Assembly (NCBI GenBank): GCA_004431415.1
Contig: QPMI01000614.1
Location: forward strand, 62,001-126,000
Origin: Cyanophora paradoxa
Lineage: Eukaryota; Glaucocystophyceae; Cyanophorales; Cyanophoraceae
DNA: 64,000 nucleotides
Direction: 5' to 3'
Part shown: piece by piece, positions 1 to 10,189 of the stretch
Position numbering within the stretch: the first letter of the stretch is position 1
How the letters are laid out: each line of letters begins with the position of its first letter
Position numbers and translations under genes: made by a program
Notes under the pieces: generated by a model
What the model was told of the DNA's origin: nothing
Database searches by the model: none
What the model saw: the letters and a program-made list of their open reading frames with translations, nothing else

Positions 1-2694
1 CGCCGGGCGGAGCGGGCCACAGGGCGCACCGGCCCCGCGCGGGAGAGGAGATCGCCAGCGCCGAGCTGGCCCTCAGAGCCACGTCCGAAAGCGAGCACTT
101 GCCCGTTCGCTGCACAAGGCGTCGGTGTGATCGGACAGCGAGGCCGGGGAGGAATGCGAGCGGCAGGGCGCACCGGCGAGGCAGAGGGTGTGGAATCCGC
201 CGGCTGGCCCCGAGGTCGGTGAGGCGTGCGGACAGACGGGGAGCTCAGCGTGGGGGCGCGGACCGGCGGCGGAGCGGATTGGGAGGCCCTCGAGGGCGGC
301 GACGCGGCGTGGCACCCACTCGCCCTCCAGCGCCCCGTGGCCCAGCTGCCCATACGCGCCCCACCTGCCGCACGCGCTCAGTCATGGGCGCCGGGGGGAG
401 GGGAGGCAGGCGGGCCCGAAGGTGTATAGGTCGCCGCGGGAGGTGACGCATGCCGTGTGGAACGCCCCGCACGAGACCTCCACCACGGCTCCCGCCCCGT
501 CCCCCGCCGGCAGCCCCACCTGCCGCCCACGTCAGCCGTGCATCCAAGGGATGCGCGCGGTACGGGGCACCAGGGCCGGCGTAGACGAGTCGCGGGCCTC
601 GCGGCCGCGGCCGGTGCAGCCGAGCGGCCCGCTGCCCCAGCAGAAGAGTCGCCCGCCTTCGGTCACGGCCGCCGAGTGGTAGCCCCCACAGGCGACGGAT
701 AGCACGCGTTCGCCTCCGAAGCCCTCGACCCGCCGTGGCGCCGGTGCCTGCTCCTGGCGTCAGGGGCGGCGGCGGAGCGAGTGGCGCACGTTGCGCACGC
801 GGCGCTCGTCGCCGATGCCAAGCTGCCCGAACGCGCCGTACCCCATCGCGAAGACCGCCCCGCCCTCTGCGCGGCGCGTTGGCGACCGGAAGCGGCGACG
901 GGGGTTCAGCACGACGCACCGGAGAGGATGAGGGTGTGCGACCAGCCGAAGGCGACCTGGCGGGCGGCTGAGGACGGCGGGGCGGGCTCGCGGTGGCGGC
1001 GGACCTGGCGAACAGAAAGGCGCTCCAGGGAGGCCACGGGCCGCGGCACGGGTTGCTTCAGGTTCGTCTCGTGCCTGCTCAACCCGCGTCGAATCGCAGC
1101 GGTGGGCTCCAGGGCGCTCGCGAGCGCACCCGATGCGGCCGTACTTGCCGGAGCCCCAGGTGAGGAGGGAGCCGTCCCCTGCGGCGCGTGAGGGACGAGG
1201 GGAGAGGCAGGTCGTGAGTAGAGCACCGGCGATGGCGGCGGAGTGGTTCCAGCCGCAGAAGACGGCGCGGAGGGGCCCCGCGGCCTCGTCGAGCGCCGCC
1301 AGTGCGGGGAAGCTGCGGTCGGCCTCGTCCCCCGTCCCCAGCTGGTGGTGCTTACCCGCACCCCACGCCACCACCTGCCCGCCCCCCGCCCGCGTCCCGC
1401 GCACAGCCGGCAGCGGCGCCTCGTCGGGCCGGTGCGGGATCTCCGGCCCGGAGCTCTCGCGGCGGGGGGACTCCCGCTGGCCCCGCTGTGGCGCGCGGTG
1501 CTCATCCTCGAAGCGATCCTGCGGCGGCCAGGCCGGCTCCTCGCGATCACTGGCCGCCGGCGGCCGGCGCGGGGCGCCGCCGCCGCGCGTGGGGGAGACG
1601 CCGCGGTGCACGTCGGCATCGTGGGGGAGGCGGTACGCGGAGGCCGAGGCGCCTGAGCCTGGGTGATCCTCTCCCGCCCCCGCCGGGCCCCGGGCGCGCC
1701 AGAGATCCGTCGTGTCGATCAGCAGCACGCCCTTCCCCGTGTCCGTGACGTCCCCGAGCTGCGACCGCGTGGGCAGCCGCCCCTCGGGGGCAGCGGGGCG
1801 CGGGGGTCACCCGTGTAGTGGCCTTAGCAACGTTCTGCTCGTACGCGGCCGCGGGCAGCGGTTCACCGTTCCGGGGCGTCCCGTGCGCGTGGCGGAAAGC
1901 GTCGGCGAACTCGACGTGGCCGAGGTCCACGACGACCGCCTGAGAGCGATCGGTTGTCTGTGGGTAAAGAAAGCTCAGATAATGACTCACTTGGCTGTAG
2001 TCGGGGAGCGCGAAAGAGCCCAGGTTCCGCGCCGGGTCGTCCCAGACCGCCTCCGCCTTCGAAGCGCGGTCGAACAGATGGATTTCCATGTTCAGCGGGC
2101 TCGTGCCCAGGATCCTCTCGAGCTTCTCCTTGAAGGCGTCCAGCGAAAGCGAGTTCTTGAAGCGCTTGTGCGTCACGATGGGCAGCTGCACAGGCGTTAC
2201 GCCCAGCGCACGAGGGTCCCGGCTAGAGCACAGCGAACCTCAGAGTGGGTGACCACGAGCCACGTGGCTGGCTCGACAGGCTTCGGCAAGTCATCGTCCA
2301 AAACAGAAGCCGCCGCGGAGGCAGGCTCTTGGCGAGCGACGTAGCTCGTTACCGGCTTCGAGGCCAGCTGCGTGCCTAACAGCGAGCTTAGGGCTGGCTC
2401 AGGTGGCGCCTCCGGCTGCAACGCTGGCGCGCCGGTGCGAAAGGCCTCTGACACCGGGGCTGCAGCGATATGTACTGGCATAAACGATGCAGCTGCAGCC
2501 CCTAAGGCCTGCGGAGGCTGCCGGGTTGCCGTGGGGGGCGCGCTCGCGCCTGGGCTTAGCTGCGAAGGCTGCTGGAACACAGGTGGCGGGCCCTTGATTT
2601 CGCCGTGAAGCGTTAGGGTCCACAGCGGCGTCTGTGCATGCTGGCTCAGGGCACTGCCCGCGGCCTCCATGAATGCAACAACCACCAGGTTCAA
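1..2694 (-). CDS. RCC1-repeat protein with N-terminal TBCB-like ubiquitin-fold segment (3' end cut by window)
   Basis: At least seven RCC1 (regulator of chromosome condensation) blade pieces read in order on the minus strand: VVAWGAGKHHQLG near 1390, LLTWGSGKYGRIG near 1170, VAFGWSHTLILSG near 955, AVFAMGYGAFGQLG near 865, VACGGYHSAAV near 690, LFCWGSGPLGCTG near 655, and VSCGAFHTACV near 480 continuing into FGWGAYGQLGHG after an intron at 415-365. RCC1 proteins form a seven-bladed propeller. Upstream, 2184-1890 encodes a segment resembling the ubiquitin-like domain of tubulin-folding cofactor B (FKNSLSLDAFKEKLERILGT, then LGSF and a later AYEQ). The CAP-Gly domain that follows it in TBCB is not visible; an open frame leads into the propeller instead. 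A Pro/Ala-rich leader starts at an ATG at 2694, 86 bp from the divergent LYR gene. Propeller assignment is strong; single-gene fusion is inference. Confidence 0.8.
365..415 (-). other. GC-AG intron inside the RCC1 propeller
   Basis: On the minus strand the intron begins GCCCGC and ends GCGGCAG. Reading through gives an in-frame TGA, while removing it joins DLYTF to GWGAYGQLGHG, a textbook RCC1 blade. It is one of 15 introns in this window that need a GC donor. Confidence 0.8.
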
Positions 2695-2780
2695 AACGCA
2701 AGGGGGGGGAAAGACCGAGGGGGTATCGATTGTGATCTCCGCCGCCGGTACCTCTGCCGCATTGCCAGCAGCAGGTAGCT

Positions 2781-3387
2781 ATGGAAATAGTGAGGCGCAA
2801 GGAGGCGCTGCGGCTGTACAAGTCTTTCATGCAGCTCGCAATCGACTACGGCGTCGCGGAGCTGCGGCCGCAGGCCAGCCTGCGGCCCTACATCCTCAAC
2901 GACACGCGCTCGCGGTTCAGGGTGCGCCTCGCGGCGGACTAGTGGTGCCTCCACCGAACGCGTGCCGATCCGCAGGCAAACGCCGGCGAGACGGCTGGCG
3001 AGCGAATTGACGAGCTGATAGACGAGGGGAAGAAGGAGCTAGTGGCCCTGCGTAAGATCCTCGACAATACGGCGAAGCGGAGACACCCGCGCACGGTGCT
3101 GCCATGCGCGTGCCGGTCTGCCCCTCTGACGGCGCTCGCAGGAGACGCCGGAGGATGCAGCGCGTGCGGCGCGGGCGCGCGTCATGTTCACGCAGGACGG
3201 CGAAGGCGCTCGGGAGCTAAATGCGCTTCGGCCCGGAATCCTCGATGCGCTTCGGTGCGCGGGCGCCTGGCGCTCGTGCCGCTCGCACCCAGCCTGGCAG
3301 CCCTGCAGATGTACCTCTCTTAATCAAGACGCAGATCATTCTTTGGCGGCAGGTAGACATGATCAAGGCAGCACATGTACAGTTTGA
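2781..3387 (+). CDS. LYR-motif (Complex1_LYR) protein
   Basis: Three exons fit: 2781-2921, 2976-3095 and 3142-3387, all with GT-AG introns. Exon 1 begins MEIVRRKEALRLYKSFMQLA, with the LYR-type signature (LYK here) at residues 11-13 and a following segment ending TRSRFR. Exon 2 supplies GERIDELIDEGKKELVALRK, the helical C-terminal part typical of LYRM proteins. LYR proteins are small mitochondrial factors that bind acyl carrier protein and help assemble respiratory complexes or deliver Fe-S clusters. The product is somewhat longer than a typical LYRM because exon 3 adds an Ala/Arg-rich tail that I cannot match. The gene is divergent from the RCC1 gene. Exons 2-3 are duplicated at 17130-17443. 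Which LYRM subfamily it belongs to cannot be decided by eye. Confidence 0.72.
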
Positions 3388-4732
3388 GCAATGATCATGA
3401 GCAATGATCATGAGCACGGGAAAGCGAACTCCGCGGCTCCGGTCTGGATGTGGGCTACGTACTATGGTAGCTCAGCTGGGGGAGGTCTGGATGTGGGCTT
3501 CTCGGAGGGCGCGGTTCGAAATCTCTTCGGTGTTGTCGATGTCCCCGCCCGCGCCGCTCGCTTGCAGGCCGCCGCCCTGCGCGCCATTATCCGCCTCAGG
3601 TTCAAAAGCCGGCTCCAGGGACGCCTCAACGTCCAAGGTCGTGCCGCTCGGAGCCCGCATCGCGACGCAATTGCAATCTGGCGCGGCGCGCACGCGCGCG
3701 CTCACGGTTAGGAGGAAGCTGCGGGAAAAGGAAGCGGCCCGGCGGACCAGGACACAGGCCAGACTCAGCGAGCACGTTCGGATGATCTTTCCAGACCTCT
3801 GCGAGCACGTTTGGATGATGATCGTCAGGCGCTGTAACGTGTGCGGGGCGCCGAGCGAGGCGCGAGAGGTGCTGATCATGATCTTCGAATTCGCGGCCCG
3901 CGCGCCACGCACGCGAGAGCTAGCGGTAGCGGACCTTCGAATTTCGAAATGTTGTCGCTCACCTCTGCAGGCGCACGCGCGACGCGGCGCAAGCTCTTAT
4001 CCAAGCTGTACGCCTTGGCGCGGCGGGCGCGAACCGTCCATCGATTTGATATTGCGCGCCATTGCAATTGTGGGAATCTCCAGCGCGAGTGGGTTCGAGA
4101 ATTGAAGCGCAACGCCCCCACCAGCGCTCTTTTTTGCTTGCGGGGGGTAGAGCGTACTTCGGGTTTCTCAGAGTCGTGGCATCGAGTTGCGTGAGCGGGC
4201 AGCCTCCCCCGCCCAGCGCGGTACGCTGCAATCGCTGCCGCGCAAGCTTAGTAGACGCTCTGTCTGGGCGCCAGCGGAGAATTGTCTGGCGGACGAACTG
4301 GTTTGACTTGGCCCGGAATCTCAGCCCGGCAGCGCTGCGCGACCCTGGAAGCCTGCGCGGCAGTCTAGATATATCGTTTGGACACCCTGTATCGAGCGTA
4401 CCGGGAAATGGAGCTCCTCCGTTCCGGCGAGGACGCCGCCCCCTTGCACGATCCTTCCTCATGGCGCCCACCCGAGAGGCCCCCGGAGCTTCTGACGGTG
4501 CGTTTCTTTCGATTTAGCGGGCGTACGTGAGGCGATTAGACCGTATCCGCGCTATATCGGGTGACGAAGACAGCTCCGCCACGCGCGCATAGCCGCGGTT
4601 ATGTGCGCTCTAGATTGTTCGCTTATGTGTGAGGTTGGTGCTCCCGGTCCCCCGAGCGGATAGTCACTTCGGATCGATATCTCGAGGCGCCGGCGCGGCG
4701 CGGCTCGCTTGCGCACACGCGTGCGCAGCGCT
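3388..4732 (+). other. Intergenic, no convincing gene
   Basis: No frame gives a recognisable protein, and long open frames here look like GC-driven chance frames. The region holds small direct repeats (ggtctggatgtgggct at about 3445 and 3487; gcgagcacgtt at about 3770 and 3803) and several TGATCATGA-type palindromes around 3390-3415. Confidence 0.5.
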
Positions 4733-6632
4733 ATGGCTAGCTGCAGCTGCCGGCGCCTGATCGCTTGCGGACGTCCACGTGCGCAGGGTGAGAGCCTGCT
4801 GTCTGTCAAAAGAAAGGCCAAGGTTCTTTCCTTCCCGCGCATCCGAAGCCCTCGATTAATCGGGTCGCAGATGCACGTTTGCACGCGGGGCATGCCGGGG
4901 CGTGTGGTTCTCTTCGCCCCTGGACACGTATACCTGAACAACAAGCGCATCGTTTTCGTCCCCGCCAGCCGCTCCCTCTCCTGCATGAACTTCCCCCTCA
5001 AGAACGTGGAGGACGAGTGCCTCGTGAACCGTGCGCAGCTCCCCGCGCGCTGCCTTGCACCGCGCATCGCCGGCGCAATATCTAACGCATGCGCTGTGCG
5101 TGCAGTGGTGTTCGGGGTCAAGGCGATCCGGTTCACGTGCAACCGCCAGCCGATGCCCCTGGTCGTCAAGATTATTTTGGACAAAGACAATCGGGCTCCA
5201 ATCTACCTCCTGCTCCTCTCGTTCCTCGCACAAGTCAGGTTCGAGCGCCACTCCGGATCCACCCTCGATTCGAGTCGATTCGAGCTCAAGACTGTGCACG
5301 CGGCAGGTTCGGGAGGGGCGCGCGGGCGTTCGGGGGGCAGCCCGGCGTGCTGGACCGGCCGGTGGCGACGGGCGGGCGGAGCGGGTCGCTGGCGCCGTCG
5401 GAGTCGCCGTCGACGTCGTCGCGGTCGGTGGCGGAGGACGCGAGCCTCACCGCAAGCGCCAGCGCCCCGTCCCTCGCATCCGCCTCCTCCGCCTCCGCCT
5501 CCCTCGCCTCCTCCCCCTCCAGCGCCGCCTCTACCCCCCGCCGCCCCGCCGACGTCCACCCCCCGCCCCTCGACCTCCCCTCCCCCGACCCGCGCCGGCC
5601 CCGCTCCCGCCGCTCGCTCTTTGCCGCCTTCTCCCGCGCCGCTGCTGGCGACGGCGGCCCCACCGCCCCCCGGCCCGCCACCGCGCCGCCAGCTGCAGGA
5701 GATCCCTTCCAGTCTGGCGGCAAGGGGGTGCCGGTGACGGGCACGCCAGAGGGGCGGCGGGTGGCGTTCTGGGACCCGGCGTCGCAGGCAGTGCACCTTG
5801 CGGTGGAAGTGCCGCGTGCGTGGGACGCGGCGCGGGCCGAGGAGGAGGCCGAGGCGCGCGAGCCCTGGCAGCGGCCCTCCCGCCTTTACTCCCGCGAGGA
5901 CGTGCGCCGCCCCGCCCCCCACCCGCGCCCCCGCCCGGGGCCTCACGGCCGTTCGCGCGAACGCAGTTCGACCGCATGGCCGCCGAGATTGAGACCATCG
6001 TCCGCCGCAAGGTACCTTGCCCCACCCTCGTCCTATCGTGGGCCCCGAGCCGCGCGACCGTCTTACTGACCGGGGCTCTGCCCAGGCGCGGCGCTCCAGC
6101 GGGTTCTTCGGGCGAAGCCGGCGCGGGGGCGCGGGCTCGGGCGCGGGGGCTGCGGAGGGTCCCTCGCTCGGCCTGCACTGCTTCCTCTCCCTCCGCATGG
6201 AGACACTCGGTGCCTCCCTCCGCCTCCGCCTCACCGCCCCGAGACTCGGCAAACCGCGGCTGACGCGAGGGCGTGCCCTCCCGCGCGGCAGGGGAGCTCT
6301 TCGGCATGGAGCTCGTGCCCCCACCGCTGGAGCTCGACGAGCTGACTCCCGCAACCGCCCTGCCGCCCGCTGCGGCTCGGGCTGCCCCCAACGACACCGG
6401 AGCAGCGGAGGTTACGCGGGAGGTGCCGGCCGCGGCCGCTGGGTCGGCTGGCGCCGGCGCACGTGGTCAGCGGCCCCGGGCGCCGCACGACCGGCGCGAG
6501 TCGGCGTCGCACGGCCACGGCGCCGGCGCCGGCCATGGCCACGGCCACGGCCACGGCCACGGGGCGCACACGCCGGTCCCTATCCTCGACCCGCGACCCG
6601 GCGGCGTCCTCTCCGTCGTCCTCGCCCCGTGA
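4733..6632 (+). CDS. GRAM-domain (WBP2-like) protein with long Ser/Ala/Pro-rich tail
   Basis: The N-terminal part at 4871-5170 resembles the GRAM domain of WBP2-type proteins: GHVYLNNKRIVFVPASRS, then FPLKNVEDECLV, an intron, then VVFGVKAIRFTCNRQPMPL. In WBP2 the equivalent pieces are the strand 'VYLT-RVIF' and 'PVFGAN'. Downstream exons near 5310-5910, 5965-6011, 6085-6210 and 6292-6632 stay open and join in frame: a Ser/Ala-rich linker, GRRVAFWDPASQAVHLAVEV, a charged helix (AEEEAEAREPWQ), FDRMAAEIETIVRRK, GELFGMELVPPPLELDELTP and a C-terminal His-Gly repeat at 6534-6570. The C-terminal half is not recognised. The true start is uncertain (ATG at 4733 or 4871), and this could be two adjacent genes, although no stop separates them once plausible introns are removed. 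Confidence 0.5.
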
Positions 6633-7110
6633 ATCCGAGCTCGCGATCGGGGCGAGCGCTCGAGGCCTCGGCTTGGCCAGCTGCCAGGCTGCAGCTGCCA
6701 GGCTGCAGGAACCGGGCCGGGCCTTCCTAGAGCCCGGCGGCCTGCAGCTGCATTTTTTTCGCATGTGCACAGCTTTCGCTTCTAAACTTTGAAACAGCCG
6801 GCGTTCCATGTACATGCAAAATCCTGTTCTTGTAAATTAACTATACGTATACTTACTGCGATCATGATGACCTTCGGACGCGCTGACGTACGCGTTAATT
6901 ATAACAATCGCCGGCGCGGTGCATGCCCGGCCGTGATGAACGATCCTCTTGCTTCTTCGATTCAATTTGAGCGCGGGCCGGGTACTGCATGCGTTCGAGC
7001 CGAGAACCAGGCTTGCCGAGTCCGACGGTCGACGTCGCAGCTGCAGCCGCGTATATACCGTAGTAGTACGTACACGCGCGCGCCGCGCGAGCGGCCCGGC
7101 GGCGGGGCCC
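6633..7110 (+). other. Intergenic with CTGCCAGGCTGCAG repeats
   Basis: There is no gene here. Two tandem copies of a palindromic motif (agctgccaggctgc) lie at about 6678-6710. The same motif recurs in the island at 33.7-34.1 kb. The rest is AT-richer DNA leading to the LRR gene. Confidence 0.5.
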
Positions 7111-8908
7111 ATGCGGGACCGGAGCTACAGGCTTGGGAGCCCAGGGCCCCCGGAGCGTCGAACCCTGGCGCTCGACCAGCTGCTCGATCTGGGGCTCAGC
7201 GAGATCCCGGAGCGCGCGCTGGACGCAGGCTCCGAGCTTTGGCAATCTTTCCGTTTGGCCGAAATGCGCGAGCTAGACCTCAGCGCAGCCGAGCGCCTGC
7301 AGCCAGCCCGCCTCGCGCAAATCCTGGCGGATTCGCCTCGGCTACGCTTCGTCGCCGCGAGTCTCGCACCAGCGGACAGGGATTCAAGCGTTTCGGCGCT
7401 CGAAAACGCCGTGCGTCGGCTGGACGACCTGCGCTCTCTGGTTCTGAAGGTGCGCATGCGTGGCCCATGGCCGCGCAAGCCGCGGCCGCGGCCGGCACTT
7501 GTCGAACGCGGCGCGGCGCCTCATGAACGGAGCGCGGCAGGGCCCGTTCGTGGCGGACCTAGCGATCGTGGCGCGCCTCGTCGAGCGGGCGTCGGAGCGC
7601 GGGGCGCTCGAGCTGCTCGCCGTCGAGGCGCGCGAGTGGCGCAGGGGGGACGCCGCCGGCTTCGCCGCCCTGCTGCGCGCCGCCCGCCGCGTCGGCACTC
7701 TCCGCCTGGGCTCGCCCCTGGGGGCCGAGCAGGCGTGCGCCCTCTTCGCGGGGCTCCCAGACATGCGGGGCCTGCGGACCCTCGCGGCGGCCGTGGAGGC
7801 GGAAAGCGCCAGCATGTCCGGCCTCGCGGCGGCCGTGCAGGCGGGCCTGCGGGGCAGCCAGCTAGAGACCCTTCACCTGACCCTCGACGGCTCCTTCGCC
7901 TCGTCGCTCCCCGCGGGGGCGGCCCTGGCGGCGGCGGCGGCCTCGGGCCGGAGCCTGCGGGAGCTGGTGCTGCGGGGCTTCCAGCTGCTGGACACGGGGG
8001 TGCCGGCGCTGGCGAAGGGCCCGCGCCTGCGCCTCGCCATCCTGGACTACGATCCCGCCACGCTTCTCGACGCGCGGGGGCCCAGCTCTTGCCCCGCCCC
8101 GCGCCGCTTGCTCTCCGCCCCCTCCCTCTCCGCCTTCGCCATCTCCTGCTGGCGCCCCGGGCAGTACCCCGCGCGGGACGCCTGGGGCGAGGCCCTGCGG
8201 GAGCTGGCGGTGGACAGCCCGGAGGACTGGCAGGTCGCCCGCCTGGCCCTGCGCTCCTGCCCCGCCCTCGTCCGCCTTCGCTTTTGCATCGCGGAGGAGG
8301 GGCCGGCACCGGCGCCCCCCGGCGAGGAGGAGCGGGCGGCGCTCGCCCGCCTCGCCTCGCTCCGCCTGCGCTGCGAGGCCCGCGGCTGCGCCCTCGCGGT
8401 CTGGCTCGCCGCCGCCGTGCGCGCCGCGCCCTGCCGCGCCCTTGAGGACGTGGCCCTCGCGTGCCCGCCGCCCCCGCGGGACTTCGCGGCGGCCTACTGG
8501 GAGGCCCTCGCCGACTGCTGCCCCGCGCTGGAGGCAGCTGAGGGGCCCTGGGAGCCCGCTGCCGGCCTCCCCCGCGACCTCCTCGCCCGCGTGCGCGCCC
8601 TCCGGCTCTGCGGGCCGGCCGCGGAGGCGGCGGCTGGCGATCGCGAGGCGGTGGAGGCGCTCCTGCGGGGGGGCCCGCGCCTCGAAGACCTCCGGCTGGA
8701 CGCCCTCCGCGCCGACCCGCGGGAGGACGTCGGACCCCTGCGCGACGCCGTGCGGGCGCACGGCCGCCTGCGCCGCCTCGTCGTCGACGACGCCGGGCCG
8801 CCCGCCGCCCGCTTCTCCCTCTCCAACGCCATCGACCTCCTTTCCGACCTCGCCGACCCGCCCTGCCCCCTCGTAGACCCTTGCATCTCTTGCTTCGCAA
8901 GCCCCTAG
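7111..8908 (+). CDS. Leucine-rich-repeat-like protein
   Basis: Two exons, 7111-7449 and 7541-8908, flank one GT-AG intron; removing it joins DLRSLVLK to GPFVADLAIVARLV. The roughly 570-residue product is built of irregular LRR-like units (MRELDLSAAERL, LRFVAASL, LRSLVLK, VGTLRLGSPLG, LETLHLTLDGS, LRELVLRGFQLLDTG, VRALRLCG, LEDLRLDALRAD, LRRLVVDDAG). The pattern resembles the solenoids of F-box/LRR or RNI-like proteins. No F-box, signal peptide or membrane segment is evident. The last 1.37 kb is a single exon, unusual among its intron-rich neighbours. Partner and function are unknown. Confidence 0.65.
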
Positions 8909-9181
8909 CCCCCGCAACGGTCCCCGGCCCCTGCCCCGCGCGTGTCGCCTTCGTCTGCGGCCACAGAGATGGAGCGAGGTTGAGTTTAACAAATCTAGTT
9001 GATCCCGAACCTAGCAGCACCCTCGCCGCGTGCACCTGAGTAGACGTGGGCACGCCCTAGCCCCTCCCTGCCTCAGGAGGGTGCAAAGACTGCACGTAAA
9101 ACTCCACGGAGCACACTGCGGCTTCCTACCTTGAAAAAGCTAGACTGATGACGGGCTGGCTAGGGGCAACCGGCCCGAGGG

Positions 9182-10133
9182 TCACTGGCTCCGGAGCAAG
9201 TGCTGGATCTTAAGGTCCTTGTCGACCACCGCGAGGATGTTCGTCTCCTTAATGAAGTCGATCCTGCGCGCGCCGCGCCCCTCAGCGACCGGCCTGCCCC
9301 CGCGCCCCCGCCCCCGCACTTCTCCTCGCCGAACGATTCCTGGATGAAGAAGCCCGCGGGCATGATGACGCTGCGGCGCGGGCGTGAGCGACGCCTGCGG
9401 CCTGCAGGGGCGCCTGCCGCACCGATCGCCGACGCTGACGGACACGGGCTCGTACACCTCCTTCTTCTGACCCTGCGCGAGCGCGCATCACACGGCCGTC
9501 ACCGCTGCCCCGCCAGCAGCCACGTGCGGACCTTCGAGTTGTAGTAGTCGCGGTAGATGCCCGGCCCGTGCGCTGCGAGGGCCGCTCAGGCTGGACCAGC
9601 GCGGATCACAGCACGGCGCTGCCGGGGGCAAGTGCCCCGGTCGCGGTGCAGATGCGCTAGCTGCAACGCACCGATGACCTCGCCGACGATGAACTGCTTC
9701 TCGAAGTCGCTCGCGTTGTCCGGCAGCAGGATGCCACCGGCGGTCTTCTTCTTCACCTCCTCGCGCCGCACCGCGACTGCTCGAATCGCATTAGCGGCTA
9801 CCATCGCTCCCTTGCGTGACGGGATCGTGACGGTTCGCACCGAAATCAAGCGAGGGCCTGACCTGCGAAGAATCTCGAGGCTCAGCGGATGCGCGATCTT
9901 GGGAGGCGGGCAATCCTGACCTTGCCTCCGTTCTTGGCCGTGTACTGGTAAGCGACGCGTCCCGACGGCAGCTCTACACGTTCCGAAGCGCCGGGCTCGC
10001 CGCAGAAGATGGTCGCAGGGGCGCGCTGGGGCGGCAGGGCTGCGCTCCGGGCGGCGGGCCGGATCTGCGCCGCTCCGAAGAAGACGCGCCTCTCGGCGAG
10101 GGGCTGAACGAGGCCGATGCTGAACGCCGCCAT
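9182..10133 (-). CDS. CPN10: Cpn10/GroES-fold co-chaperonin, probably organellar
   Basis: Minus-strand exons join into a Cpn10 fold: VRREEVKKKTAGGILLPDN near 9765-9710, GEVIA (intron) HGPGIYRDYYNSK, then PVSVSVGDR (intron) VIMPAGFFIQESFGEEK (intron) IDFIKETNILAVVDKD, stop at 9182-9184. This matches the family order EEKTAGGILLP, GEV-AVGPG, VKVGD-VLLP and DILAV. Co-chaperonins cap the Cpn60 folding chamber. The first exon (MAAFSIGLVQPLAERRVFFG and following) is rich in Ala, Arg and Ser with few acids, as expected for a plastid or mitochondrial transit peptide. The gene is divergent from the CemA-like gene with about 56 bp between start codons. The junction between the leader exon and the first Cpn10 exon (about 9780-9910) is not resolved. 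Confidence 0.85.
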
Positions 10134-10189
10134 GTTGACCGTGTACCCGCGTACAGCTGGGTACAGGGTTCGCAGGGGGGAGCGCCGAC
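10134..10189. promoter_or_regulatory. Compact shared upstream region between divergent Cpn10 and CemA-like genes
   Basis: Only about 56 bp separate the ATG at 10133 (minus) from the ATG at 10190 (plus). If both starts are right, 5' UTRs and both core promoters must overlap or lie inside the neighbouring gene. No TATA box is visible. Confidence 0.4.

Noticed and set aside
245-919. Long open frames full of Arg, Pro, Gly and Ala overlapping the RCC1 exons
   Set aside because: Shadow frames created by extreme GC content; the RCC1 blades occupy other frames of the same strand.
7521-9053. 510-residue open frame opposite the LRR gene
   Set aside because: Almost entirely Arg/Pro/Gly/Ala, as expected for the antisense of GC-rich coding DNA; the plus-strand frame has LRR periodicity.
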